Assembly: GCF_900119185.1 (NCBI RefSeq)
Contig: NZ_FPJE01000018.1
Span: 35,880 to 99,879, forward strand
Source of the DNA: Sinomicrobium oceani
GTDB lineage: Bacteria; Bacteroidota; Bacteroidia; Flavobacteriales; Flavobacteriaceae
Reading direction: 5' to 3'
Length of the DNA: 64,000 nt
This document shows positions 8,948-18,985 of this stretch, one piece after another. The translations under genes and the position numbers were made by a program. Below the pieces are notes generated by a model that did no database searches, was not told where the DNA came from, and saw nothing but the letters and a program-made list of their open reading frames with translations. Positions within the stretch are counted from its first letter, which is position 1; each line of letters starts with the position of its first letter.

Positions 8948-10603
8948 TCAGTTGCCATACCCGTCGTTCTGGGGGAATTCGACATCCTTGTTGGCATTAA
9001 TTATCGACTGCGGAATAGGCCATAAGGCATGAAAGTCCCGTACTTTATCTCTTAGTGCATCGTTATGCTCCTTTACCCGCTCTACCAGTTTGTGCGTACG
9101 TACCAGTGTAAAACGGCGGCTTTCCTCTCCGACGAGTTCCCGGATACGCTCATCGAGCAGAAAATCCATGTTCATTTCACCTGTATTGATTACGGATGCC
9201 CCGGAGCGCCGTCGTACCTCGTTTACGGCTTCGGCGGCTTTAGAGGGGTTATCCTGCCCCAGGTAAGCTTCAGCGAGCAACAGGTAGGTTTCTGCCAGTC
9301 GGAACTTCATACGGTCTTTGTAACTCCCTGTCAGACTCAGGTTTTCTTCCCTGCCGTAGAAAAATTTGGTCAGGGCCGGGAACAGGGTATTGGCAGACAG
9401 CCAGGTCTGATCGGTAATATTGGCCTTCTTACCGTATAAGGAAGGTTCCCCGGAATTGTTATAGTACCAGTTTCGCTTTATGTTATAATTGGAATTCCGG
9501 ATATCGGCATCATCAAAAATCCCTTCAATATCCCCGGAAGCATTGGTGCCGTCCGTACCTACCCACCATTTCATCGGGACAATCTGGGCCAGCCCCCTGC
9601 CTCCGAGGGTATCGGCCAGTACAAAACCGGTGATGTTCTGATATTTCGGATTCCATGCTCTACGGGTCCAATCGTCCGAATTGGTCCCTCCTCCTATCGT
9701 ATTGAATTCGAATTGCAGCACCCAGATACTCTCCCTGTTTCCGCTCTTTCTGTTCTGGTTATTTTCTACGAAAAGATCGCTGAACGGGTCCCCCGGTTCA
9801 TCTTTTTTCACTCCGAAACGTGTTTTCATCAACTCGAAATATCCGCTGTTGATCACTTCGAGGGCTGCTTCCCCTGCCAGGGCATAATTTTCCTGTAGCA
9901 GGTACATTTCGCTCAGCAGGTGATAAGCGGCCCACCTGGTCAGTCTTCCGGGCTTGAAACCTTCACTGTCCGGATTCTCCGGAAGGTGCTCTGCGGAAAA
10001 TTGCAGATCTTCGATAACATGCCCGAGTACCTCCTCCCTGGGGGTACGGGTAAAGTTGAGCTGAAAATCGTAAAGTATCGTCTCTACATAAGGGACATCG
10101 CCATAGAGGTACATCAGCGTTCTATAGGCATAAGCCCGGAAAAAACGGGCCTCAGCCTGAAAAAGTTCTTTGTCCGAAGGCTGGTCCCAGTTGGTGTTTT
10201 TTTCGGAAAAAAGCAGGATTTCATTAGCCGAAGCGATCAGGCTGTAGGCCCAGTTCCAGTACGTCCCTACAAATCTTTCTTCCGGGGTCAGCGTGAGATT
10301 GGCGAATGCCGTTAGCGAGGCATCCCCATAACCCAGGGATACAATATCCGTAGCCACCTGCAGCGCCTCGTACGGACAGGCCCCGTTGTGAATGTACGCT
10401 CCGCCTTCGCCATAGGTATTATACTCCGAACGGGTCAGTGCGTAGAGCCCGCTGACACCTACTTCAAATCCGTACGTGCTGGTAAAGGTATTGGTCGGCG
10501 ACAGTTCCGATTTAAAATCTTCATCGAGAAAGTCCTGGCATGCCGTGACCATCAGGGTACACAGCAACAATACGCCTGCTTTTAAGTATGTATTCATCTT
10601 CAT
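8948..10603 (-). CDS. SusD/RagB-family glycan-binding lipoprotein
   Basis: This 551-residue lipoprotein has a signal peptide with a lipobox (LMVTAC, Cys22). It has the SusD-like N-terminal domain with TPR helices (FRAYAYRTLMYLYGDVPYVE near 145-165) and the C-terminal RagB/SusD domain (FRLAETYLLLAEAYLGQ and VNEVRRRSGA near 430-470). SusD proteins form the hinged lid over the SusC barrel and select the oligosaccharide. The gene starts 12 nt after the end of susC, so the two are co-transcribed. The frame is intact, in contrast to the second SusD in this window. Confidence 0.95.
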   Translation of the reverse strand: MKMNTYLKAGVLLLCTLMVTACQDFLDEDFKSELSPTNTFTSTYGFEVGVSGLYALTRSEYNTYGEGGAYIHNGACPYEALQVATDIVSLGYGDASLTAFANLTLTPEERFVGTYWNWAYSLIASANEILLFSEKNTNWDQPSDKELFQAEARFFRAYAYRTLMYLYGDVPYVETILYDFQLNFTRTPREEVLGHVIEDLQFSAEHLPENPDSEGFKPGRLTRWAAYHLLSEMYLLQENYALAGEAALEVINSGYFELMKTRFGVKKDEPGDPFSDLFVENNQNRKSGNRESIWVLQFEFNTIGGGTNSDDWTRRAWNPKYQNITGFVLADTLGGRGLAQIVPMKWWVGTDGTNASGDIEGIFDDADIRNSNYNIKRNWYYNNSGEPSLYGKKANITDQTWLSANTLFPALTKFFYGREENLSLTGSYKDRMKFRLAETYLLLAEAYLGQDNPSKAAEAVNEVRRRSGASVINTGEMNMDFLLDERIRELVGEESRRFTLVRTHKLVERVKEHNDALRDKVRDFHALWPIPQSIINANKDVEFPQNDGYGN

Positions 10604-10615
10604 ATCGGTTTTGGT

Positions 10616-13600
10616 TTAGAAAGTTAGATTGAGCCCGAGCATATACGATCGTGCCGTAGGGTAGGAAGCCATCCAGCTGTTGTCGTAATTCAGTACCTGC
10701 CTGATGTTCGAGAAGGTATGTGCATTGTTTACACTGATATTGACATCGACAGCACTCAGGCCCAGCTTTTTTGCCAGGTCGGGCCCCATCGTATAGCCGA
10801 AGGTGATGTTTTTTACCTGTACATAAGAGACCTTTTTATAAAAACCATGCCCGAAAGTATTCACATATCCAGGTGAAACGATATCGGCATCCGGGTTTTC
10901 CGGCGTCCAGTAATCGGCCCCGTGCACGTAATTGGTAATTCCGAAAGTCCAGGCACCCATATTGGCCATGTGGTCGTCCCGCCAGACACCAAATACCCCG
11001 TTGAGCAGAAAAGAGGAGTAAAAGTTCTTATAGCTGAACCTGTTACCCATGGACATTCTGAAATCCGGCATTCTCGACCCTATGACCTTCCTGTCGTCTG
11101 TATTGATATACCCGTTTCCGTCCACATCTTCGAGCCGGGCCGAACCGGGGGCAGCCCCGGTCTGGATTTCTCTCTGGTTACCGTCAGGATCGGTGTAGAA
11201 ATACGTATCGCCCTGTTGCCACAACCCGGTCATGTTATAATCGTAGTACACGCGAAGGGGCTTTCCGATAAACCAGTTATTCCCGATGTCATCGGTATTA
11301 TCTCCCCGGAGCTGTACAATCTTATCCCTGTTGAGCGAGAAATTCAGGTCGGTCGTCCAGTGGAAATCCCCGGCATTGATATTCATGGTATGCAGAGCAA
11401 TTTCGATCCCCTTATTCCGGGTCTGCCCGATGTTATCCCATATCCGGCTATAGCCGTTCATGATAGGTACGGTACGTATCATCAGCAGGTCGTGTGTATT
11501 GGACAGGTACATTTCTACCGTTCCGCCCAGCCTGTTATTAAAAAACTGGAAGTCCAGACCGATATTGGTCGTATAGGTTGTCTCCCATTTCAGATTGGGG
11601 TTCCCGATACCGTCACCGGCCAGGTAGGCCGTATTAACGGCAGTTCCCCCGTCTCCCCAGATATATTTGACATCCGAATGGAGCCGGTCCAGGGTCCGAT
11701 AGGCCGTTATCGCCTGGTTACCGTTGGCACCGTAGGAAACCCTGAGCTTAAGCATATCCACCCAGGTGGCATGATCCCTGATAAAACTTTCGTCTCCGAT
11801 TTGCCAGGCCAGGGCAGCAGAAGGGAAAAAAGCATACTTATTGTTTTCCCCGAACACAGACGACCCGTCGGTACGCGCGGTTACCGTGGCCATATACTTG
11901 CCCTTATAGGCATAATTAAGCCGCAGCATATACGACAACAGTGCGGTTTCCGACAGTCCGGACGATATTTTCTGGTTGCGCTCGGCAGTATCCATCATGT
12001 GATAACCGGAATCATCGGTTATAAACCCTTCTCCGCTCTGGGAACTGCTTATCCTCTTGGTTTGCTGCATACTGAACAACCCGGTGGCATCCAGGCTGTG
12101 ATCGTCCGTTTTTAATTCGTACCGGAGCAGGTTTTCCCAGGTGTAATCGGTATAGTGACTGTTGGAGATACTGGCTCTTCCCCCGATAAGCCCGGCCTGT
12201 TCCCGTCCTGCAAACGTATCACGGCCATAATATATTCCCGAAAATCCACTGCGGTAATTGTAGCCGTAGTTGGTACGAAAAGACAATCCTTTTACCGGCA
12301 AAAGCATATTGGCATAAGCGCTGAGAAAAAAGTTACGGCTGGTCACATCCTGATCTGCATTGACATTGATCATCGGGTTTGTAATCAGGGAGTACTCCAT
12401 GGGTTCCGTAATATAATATCCCGATTCGTCCTTGTATTTCCCGTAAGGGCTTTGTTTGATGGCATGTTCGATATTCGGTGTAACACCACCGGTCTCTTTC
12501 TGTATAAACTGACTTCCTATACCTACGGTAAGCCAGTCGTTAAATACCTGATCTATATTTGTGGAGATATTGGTCCGGGTCAGCTTCGAATTGTAAACCA
12601 CCCCGTCCTGGTCCAGGTGAGAAATAGCTGCAAGATACTTCGTCGACGGTGTACCTCCCGAAACGCTCACCTGGTGATCCATGGTATATCCGGTCTGGAA
12701 CACGTAATCCTGCCAATCGTGTGTAATACCCCTGGCATAATTCTCGCGTTCGCTCACGCTGATAATGTCTCCCGCTACAGGATCGAGCTGGTCTCCGGAA
12801 TATCCCTGTCTCAGCCGGCCGATATCCTGCTTGAGCTTTATGTACTCATTAGGCCCCATTACTTCGATACGCTGCATCGGTTCGGCCAGACCAAACTGGG
12901 TCCGGTAATTTACCCGGGGCTTTCCTTCGAGTCCCCTTTTGGTTTGTATAAGGATAACCCCGTTAGATCCGCGTGCCCCGTAGATCGCTACTGCCGAAGC
13001 ATCTTTTAAGACCGAAAGATTATCGATGATATTGGGATCCAGATCCGAGAGCGATCCGCTATACGGAATTCCGTCCAGTACAATAAGCGGATCGTTATTG
13101 GCCGACAGGGAGTTCTGTCCGCGGATAAGAATGCTCTGGTCCTGCCCGGGAGCAGCATTGGACGTCGTAATGTTCAGCCCCGCAACCTGGCCCGCAAGAC
13201 GGTCCATCAGGTTGGTGCTGGAAACCATATTCAGCTTTTCCTTTCCTACCACAGAGAGCCCCCCGGTAAGATCCTTCTTCCGCACTTTTCCGTACCCGAC
13301 CACGACAACTTCTTCGAGCGACATGTCTCCTGCCATGATAACATCCATAACCCCCGAAGACGCTACGGTGACTTCCTTGGGCGTATACCCGATATAGGTA
13401 AAGATCAGGGTGGCCCCCACAGGTGCCTGCAATTCGTAATTTCCGTCAAAATCGGTAACTGTCCCGGTATTGGTGTCTTTTATCCGGACATTGACCCCGA
13501 GCAACGGTTCGCCGTTCTCATCTATAACGTTACCCGTGATCTTTATCGGGTCCTGTTGCCCGTACAGCTGAAATACGGAAAGCAACAACAAAACGGAAAG

Positions 13601-13642
13601 CATAAAACCGATTTTCGGCTTTACATGATTTTTTTTCAACAT
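10616..13642 (-). CDS. SusC/RagA-family TonB-linked outer-membrane transporter
   Basis: This 1008-residue TonB-dependent receptor has a signal peptide (1-28), a carboxypeptidase-D-like regulatory domain (about 32-112), a TonB-box-type segment, the plug with VVVGYGKVRKKDLTGGLS and GVILIQTKRG (about 112-225), then a 22-strand barrel ending in NLTF. It imports oligosaccharides captured by SusD across the outer membrane. It lacks the STN domain found in the other SusC of this window, which agrees with control by the upstream hybrid sensor rather than by a sigma/FecR pair. It is the first structural gene of the locus, 275 nt downstream of the sensor gene. Confidence 0.95.
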   Translation of the reverse strand: MLKKNHVKPKIGFMLSVLLLLSVFQLYGQQDPIKITGNVIDENGEPLLGVNVRIKDTNTGTVTDFDGNYELQAPVGATLIFTYIGYTPKEVTVASSGVMDVIMAGDMSLEEVVVVGYGKVRKKDLTGGLSVVGKEKLNMVSSTNLMDRLAGQVAGLNITTSNAAPGQDQSILIRGQNSLSANNDPLIVLDGIPYSGSLSDLDPNIIDNLSVLKDASAVAIYGARGSNGVILIQTKRGLEGKPRVNYRTQFGLAEPMQRIEVMGPNEYIKLKQDIGRLRQGYSGDQLDPVAGDIISVSERENYARGITHDWQDYVFQTGYTMDHQVSVSGGTPSTKYLAAISHLDQDGVVYNSKLTRTNISTNIDQVFNDWLTVGIGSQFIQKETGGVTPNIEHAIKQSPYGKYKDESGYYITEPMEYSLITNPMINVNADQDVTSRNFFLSAYANMLLPVKGLSFRTNYGYNYRSGFSGIYYGRDTFAGREQAGLIGGRASISNSHYTDYTWENLLRYELKTDDHSLDATGLFSMQQTKRISSSQSGEGFITDDSGYHMMDTAERNQKISSGLSETALLSYMLRLNYAYKGKYMATVTARTDGSSVFGENNKYAFFPSAALAWQIGDESFIRDHATWVDMLKLRVSYGANGNQAITAYRTLDRLHSDVKYIWGDGGTAVNTAYLAGDGIGNPNLKWETTYTTNIGLDFQFFNNRLGGTVEMYLSNTHDLLMIRTVPIMNGYSRIWDNIGQTRNKGIEIALHTMNINAGDFHWTTDLNFSLNRDKIVQLRGDNTDDIGNNWFIGKPLRVYYDYNMTGLWQQGDTYFYTDPDGNQREIQTGAAPGSARLEDVDGNGYINTDDRKVIGSRMPDFRMSMGNRFSYKNFYSSFLLNGVFGVWRDDHMANMGAWTFGITNYVHGADYWTPENPDADIVSPGYVNTFGHGFYKKVSYVQVKNITFGYTMGPDLAKKLGLSAVDVNISVNNAHTFSNIRQVLNYDNSWMASYPTARSYMLGLNLTF

Positions 13643-13917
13643 ACAAGTATCGTTTTACAATTTGTGGTTTGGTAATGGTCAACAACATACTTTTCGGGAT
13701 GTCCGTTCCGGCCTGCACACCTTTTGCAGATGCTTCCGGTAATGATGCCGATTAAGGGTTAAACAAATCGCTCAGCCGGCAGGGACGGACAATCGTCGTA
13801 TGGCTGTTTCAAAAGTAGAGGAAGGGTTTTGTTCCGTTGGTCCCGGTTTGTACGGAAATGGTTCGATTCTGTACGTAAGGTGTAAAATTTTGACAATCAG
13901 GCAAAAAAAACAGGTGT

Positions 13918-16900
13918 TTATAGCCTATTTCTGAATTCGGAAGGGGTTAAATTGTATTGTTTCTTAAAACAGGTGCTGAAGTATTTCGGGTTTTTGAACC
14001 CTGTCATATAGGATATCTCCGCAATGGTTACATCGGATTTTTCCAGTAAGCGGGCCGCACGTTTAAGGCGGATATCCATGATAAACTCTTTGATGGACAT
14101 CCCCAGTATATCGTTCATTTTCTGGTACAGTAAGGTACGCCCGATTCCCATATCCGCCACAAAGGACTCGACGTTATAATCTGCGGTACTCATATTTTTC
14201 TCGATATGCTCCATAGCCGTTTTCAACAGCTTTTCGTCTGTAGATGATATGGTAACCTCGGAAGGCTCTGCAATATATTTTCTGCTGTAACGCTCTTTGA
14301 GCCTATGCTGATCCGCAATGAGACTGCCTACCTGTTTGAGCAGGTAATCCATATCGAAGGGTTTGTTTATAAAGACATTGGCACCACTTTCGAGCGCCCT
14401 GATCTTATTTTCGGTATTTCCGCCAAGGGCCGACAAGACCACGATCGGGATATGGCTGGTCCTGATATTATCGCGAAGTTTCCGGCAAACATCAAACCCG
14501 TCCGCTTCGGGCATCATCAGATCCGTGATCACCACCTGGGGAAATATCTTTTCTGCCCTGCTTATGCCCTCCTGTCCGTTCACTGCGGTATAGACATTGT
14601 AATACCGCGATAAGCGCTGCCTCATATAATCGCGAAGCCCCTTGTCGTCTTCAATAACCACTATACTATACGCCTTACGCCGCTGTTCATCGGGCCACCG
14701 GGGTTCTTCCTGCCGGTTTATAATATGCCCGATCTCCGAAATCGTATGTTCGTAAGCAGGACTCCCGGAACTCATGCCTTCCACGCCCCTCTCCAATGGC
14801 AGCACTACGGTAAAAGTCACCTGCGAATGTGCAGAATCCAGACAGATTTTACCTCCGAGATGATTCACCAGTTCGCGTACTATCGCCAAACCGAGCCCCG
14901 TTCCTTTTTCAAAAGCAGGCTGTTCCTGGAGCAACCGGTTATAAGATTCGAAAATAACGTCTTTTTTATCGTCAGGAATCTCTGTTCCGCTATTGGTTAC
15001 GGCAAAAGCCATATAAGCACTATCTGCCTTCTCCGGAAGGCCCATACCGGAAAGTTCATCCGGCGACACCCAACGCATCGCTACCTTTACATACCCGTTT
15101 CGGATGTTGTAGTTTATAGCATTGGAAAACAGGTTGGTGAAAATTTTTTCTATGATGTCGTGATCGAACCGGGTGTAAAAACCCGTAATCCCGGTTGAAA
15201 CCGTGGTTTCGATATCCCTTTGTTCCGCATACACACCAAATAAAGAAAAAATGTCTTTGACAAACCGGACTATGTCTCCCGGTTGTTCGTTACTCGTTAT
15301 TTTCTGACTTTCGATCTCCCGGAACTGTAACAGCTGGCTTATCATGTTCTGAATACGGTTTACATTTTTTTCGATAAGCATCACGTAAGCATTGGCTTGC
15401 GCAGCCTGCTGACCGGATAGAAGCGTCTTTAATTGCTTTAACGGGTCTATCACCAGGGTAAGCGGCGTTTTCAGATCGTGGGAAATATGGGTGAAAAAAT
15501 TAATCCGTGCCTGTGTCAGCATCTTCATGTTTTGCTCCTTCAACTGTTCTATACGGAGCCGGTGGGCAAATATCTTTTTGTTTGTAAAATATCTCCAGGT
15601 TATATATACGATGCCCAGTAAAAGTAAGGAATAGATCAGATAGGCCCACCCCGAAGCAAAGGGAGAAGGGGTGATCCTGAAAGACAGCGTAGAAATATCA
15701 TCACCCCAAAGGCCATCGTTGTTTGCGGCTTTTACTTCGAATTGATACGTACCTGCGGGAAGGTTAAAAAACTGTACGGATTTCTGTCCCTCCGGTAAAG
15801 AATACCATTGCTCCGAAAGACCGAGCATCCGGTAGGCATACCGGTTTTTATCGGCCTGCAAATAGCTGTTGGATGACATCCTCACCTCGATGTTAGATTG
15901 TTTGTGAGTCAGTACGATCCGGCGGTCCTTTTCCGTCGGGCCGGTCCATGTGGATATATCCTGTTTCAGCAGGGATCCTTTGTCCCCGGGAACTATTTTT
16001 TCGTTATTGATCAGCAATCCGGTAAAAAAGACCCGCGGTTTCTGAAGATTCTGCTTCATCTTTCCGGGAGTAAACATGATAAAACCGTCGGTTCCCCCGA
16101 AAAGCATTTCTCCGCCGGAGGTCTTAAAACAGGATCGTACATAAAATGCACCGCATAGCCTGGAGTTGTCGATGGCAGAAGCGCGGATCTCGCCGGTATT
16201 ATCCTCATAATAATACAGCCCGCTATTGGTGCTCATCCAGATGTCGTGCGTTTCCGTATCTTCCAAGATACCGAAAACGGTTTTCCCCGGAAGGCCCTCT
16301 GCCGCCCCGTAATTCATATAGCGCCCGTCCCTGTAGAGACGGTTAACCCCGCCACCGTGAGTACCGAACCAGACGGTCGAATCCGAAGCGATGTAATAAG
16401 AGCAAAGGTTATTTACGGGATATGGTGCCTGGTCTATATAATAGTGTTTTTTAATTGCGAGAGTATTTACATTCACAACATATAAACCTTCATAGGTCAT
16501 CAGCCATAGTTCGTTGCCCGCACCACGAAACAGCGTCTCGATCTTCATCGGAACCTTATTCCCGGAATCATCGGTAACGGCAACCTCCGTGACCTTCCCG
16601 GTCCCCAGATCCTTATATAACAACTCGGCATCGGGATTGGTCATCCAGATACCGGCATCTTTTTCCCGGGCAAAATCATAGACACTCAACGGTTCTGAAG
16701 TTTCGGGGCGGTACACCTGCAGATCGCTGAAATGCTCCCCGTTACGGTCGAGTTGCTGCAGGCCACCGTTAAACGTAGAAACGCGGAGAATCTCCTGCTC
16801 TTTATCGTAATGCAGGTTTTTGACCAGGTTAAAATTCAGCCCCGAATGATTCTCCTGTGTATAATACGAAAACCGGTCGGTACCCCGGTCCCAGTAATTC

Positions 16901-17970
16901 AGGCCGCCTCCTTCCGTTCCTATCCACAAATTTCCCTTTTCATCTTCTTCGAAACAGCTTACAATAGGATGATTCAGTCCGCCCGGAGTAGCCTTAAAAT
17001 AATTGACATCGTTATCCGAAAAGGTCATATACGCCAGTTTGCCCCCGTAAGTGCCTATCCACACTCCCCCGTCCGGGTCCGGGTATATACTCCATACAGA
17101 ATTATTGGGCAGGGAATAAGGATAGTGAAGATTGGAACGGAGCAGGCGGACCTCTCCCGTAGCGTGATCGACAAGAAAAAGCCCCGATTGCGTCGCGATC
17201 CATACCATACCGGCCGTATCATAATAAAGGCCCTTGGCACGGGTGGTTTTGCCATCTGCCGACTCCAGCCTGAAATGAGCGGTTATTTCTCCCTTGTCAT
17301 CACATACATAAAGACCGTCCAGTGCAGTAAGTATGTATTTCGATGTTCCGACAACCAAAACGTCCCGGATTTCCGAAAGCGGATTCTCCACATGGGTATA
17401 TGGTGTATAATGCCCCCGATCCAGACGGTACAGCGTATTTCCCGAAGCAGCATACACTCCCTCGGGCGTATCCATCAATGCGGACGGCGTAGCTCCGCCG
17501 GATAAAGGATGTTTCCTTAAACCAGACAACTCACCGGGGCCGAAAGATTCGATCTCCTGATCCCTGATCAACCAGACCGTACCATCTTCTGCCGTTGTGA
17601 CCGTTCCGATATTTCCCTGCAGGACGAGTTCGAACCTCAAGGTCTCATAGTCAAAACGCAGTAGCCCCCGATTCGTAGCCACGTATAAGGCCCCCGAGCT
17701 GTCGGTGACTACCCGCCCGTACGTCCAGTAAGACATGGGAGAATGACAGGTCGCCAGGTCATTCATCTGCGTGTAGGTGTTGCCGTCATATACGAATAGG
17801 GCATCGTACCCGCTAAACCAGATCCGCCCTATGCGATCTTTGGCAATGCTGTGTATTCCTCCGTAATAGGAAGTTTCGGGCATGCTGTAAAAACGGTAGT
17901 CGGGGAGCTGTATCGCATGACCGGTTCCGGAGCATAAAACAAAAAACACAAGAAGTAAAACAAATCTCAT
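13918..17970 (-). CDS. Hybrid two-component sensor/AraC-type regulator (HTCS) of the glycan locus
   Basis: A single 1350-residue protein combines all steps of signalling. In order these are: a signal peptide; a periplasmic double seven-bladed Reg_prop propeller (about 25-690, repeated motifs such as VWIGTYGG and LWIGTEGGGLNYWD); a Y_Y_Y domain (about 700-765); one membrane helix (about 772-795); HisKA with phospho-acceptor His831 (SHDLKTPL); HATPase_c with NLFSNAINYN and GTGLGLAIV; a receiver domain with Asp1150 (VITDLMMPEADG); and a C-terminal AraC HTH pair. Proteins of this type bind a breakdown product of the target glycan in the periplasm and activate the adjacent susC promoter. It is co-oriented with and immediately upstream of that susC. 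Confidence 0.96.
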   Translation of the reverse strand: MRFVLLLVFFVLCSGTGHAIQLPDYRFYSMPETSYYGGIHSIAKDRIGRIWFSGYDALFVYDGNTYTQMNDLATCHSPMSYWTYGRVVTDSSGALYVATNRGLLRFDYETLRFELVLQGNIGTVTTAEDGTVWLIRDQEIESFGPGELSGLRKHPLSGGATPSALMDTPEGVYAASGNTLYRLDRGHYTPYTHVENPLSEIRDVLVVGTSKYILTALDGLYVCDDKGEITAHFRLESADGKTTRAKGLYYDTAGMVWIATQSGLFLVDHATGEVRLLRSNLHYPYSLPNNSVWSIYPDPDGGVWIGTYGGKLAYMTFSDNDVNYFKATPGGLNHPIVSCFEEDEKGNLWIGTEGGGLNYWDRGTDRFSYYTQENHSGLNFNLVKNLHYDKEQEILRVSTFNGGLQQLDRNGEHFSDLQVYRPETSEPLSVYDFAREKDAGIWMTNPDAELLYKDLGTGKVTEVAVTDDSGNKVPMKIETLFRGAGNELWLMTYEGLYVVNVNTLAIKKHYYIDQAPYPVNNLCSYYIASDSTVWFGTHGGGVNRLYRDGRYMNYGAAEGLPGKTVFGILEDTETHDIWMSTNSGLYYYEDNTGEIRASAIDNSRLCGAFYVRSCFKTSGGEMLFGGTDGFIMFTPGKMKQNLQKPRVFFTGLLINNEKIVPGDKGSLLKQDISTWTGPTEKDRRIVLTHKQSNIEVRMSSNSYLQADKNRYAYRMLGLSEQWYSLPEGQKSVQFFNLPAGTYQFEVKAANNDGLWGDDISTLSFRITPSPFASGWAYLIYSLLLLGIVYITWRYFTNKKIFAHRLRIEQLKEQNMKMLTQARINFFTHISHDLKTPLTLVIDPLKQLKTLLSGQQAAQANAYVMLIEKNVNRIQNMISQLLQFREIESQKITSNEQPGDIVRFVKDIFSLFGVYAEQRDIETTVSTGITGFYTRFDHDIIEKIFTNLFSNAINYNIRNGYVKVAMRWVSPDELSGMGLPEKADSAYMAFAVTNSGTEIPDDKKDVIFESYNRLLQEQPAFEKGTGLGLAIVRELVNHLGGKICLDSAHSQVTFTVVLPLERGVEGMSSGSPAYEHTISEIGHIINRQEEPRWPDEQRRKAYSIVVIEDDKGLRDYMRQRLSRYYNVYTAVNGQEGISRAEKIFPQVVITDLMMPEADGFDVCRKLRDNIRTSHIPIVVLSALGGNTENKIRALESGANVFINKPFDMDYLLKQVGSLIADQHRLKERYSRKYIAEPSEVTISSTDEKLLKTAMEHIEKNMSTADYNVESFVADMGIGRTLLYQKMNDILGMSIKEFIMDIRLKRAARLLEKSDVTIAEISYMTGFKNPKYFSTCFKKQYNLTPSEFRNRL

Positions 17971-18232
17971 CGATCAAACATTACTATCTGCCCGTTGCGA
18001 ACTTAATAAAAAAAGGAGTGCTCACATTTGTTTTTCGTCAAGGTTTCACAAAAAATATTAATATTTCATCATAAAAAAACAGCATAAACCGATCCATTCG
18101 TACAAAATAAATAAAAAAATATACTATGGTGTAATCTTCTTCATACAGGCTTCGGGATTAGGGCACTGCTCCGTAAGTTCGATAAAAGGATATCCGTCCT
18201 CAGCAGTGTTTAGAAAAGATGCATACCCTCCT

Positions 18233-18769
18233 CTAAAAAAACAGGAGTAGATAGTACCTGTCTTTTAACAATTCCCGAAGTTTCCTAAAGGCATTTCTTT
18301 TGATTGTTTTTACGGTATTCTCTGTAATTCCGAGTCTTTCTGCAATCTCAGGATTTTTTATGCCCTCCAGTGTCATATCCACGATCTCGGCCTGCCTGGC
18401 AGGAAGACTTGCCACGGCCAGCCGGACATGGTGAAATATTTCCTGATCCAGAATATTCTCTTTGAGAAAAGATGCCCCTTCCACCGATAGCAATACAGAC
18501 TCATCCGTTATTTTCCTGTTTCTTTTCAAGACCGTTAGACAACGGTTCCTGACCGCGATATACAAAAAACTTTTAACACTCCGGATATGATCAAACTTTC
18601 CACGCTGTTCCCAATATCTGATAAAGGCTTCCTGGGCAATATCCTCACTCAAATCTGAAGATCCAACGTATTTTTTGGCAAAAGAGCACAGTATGGGATA
18701 GAAATCATCAAAGAATGCCTTGAATGATTCCTGATCTCCCTTTTTGATATCCGGAATTAAGCTTTTCAA
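18233..18769 (-). CDS. ECF RNA polymerase sigma-70 factor (FecI-like)
   Basis: This 178-residue protein carries sigma region 2 (about 20-80, SEDIAQEAFIRYWEQRGKF) and region 4 (about 120-170, LPARQAEIVDMTLEGIKNPEIAERL with an HTH). It belongs to the Bacteroidota-specific FecI-like group that is held inactive by a membrane FecR protein and directs transcription of a SusC/SusD pair. It lies head-to-head with fecR rather than upstream of it in one operon, which is not the usual order. The stop codon overlaps a run of seven T's (minus strand), and a coding-like frame continues beyond it (see findings). Confidence 0.93.
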   Translation of the reverse strand: MKSLIPDIKKGDQESFKAFFDDFYPILCSFAKKYVGSSDLSEDIAQEAFIRYWEQRGKFDHIRSVKSFLYIAVRNRCLTVLKRNRKITDESVLLSVEGASFLKENILDQEIFHHVRLAVASLPARQAEIVDMTLEGIKNPEIAERLGITENTVKTIKRNAFRKLRELLKDRYYLLLFF

Positions 18770-18985
18770 TAGTGCAGTAACGAATTAGAAAGGGTAAATA
18801 TAAAAAAAGAACGGAAGTATCCTCCTATACCCCATAATTTACATGTCATAATGGAGTTTACGGAACATTTTTAAAATATTTATGTTAAAATCACAAAGAA
18901 AGATACTACCAAATCCTTATTGCGCAGTTATATGGTAAAAACTCCGGAAATCTCCGGCGATGCCATATACACAATAGCAAAAACA

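Noticed and set aside
10922..12115. 397-residue plus-strand open frame opposite susC
   Set aside because: Antisense shadow of a conserved receptor.
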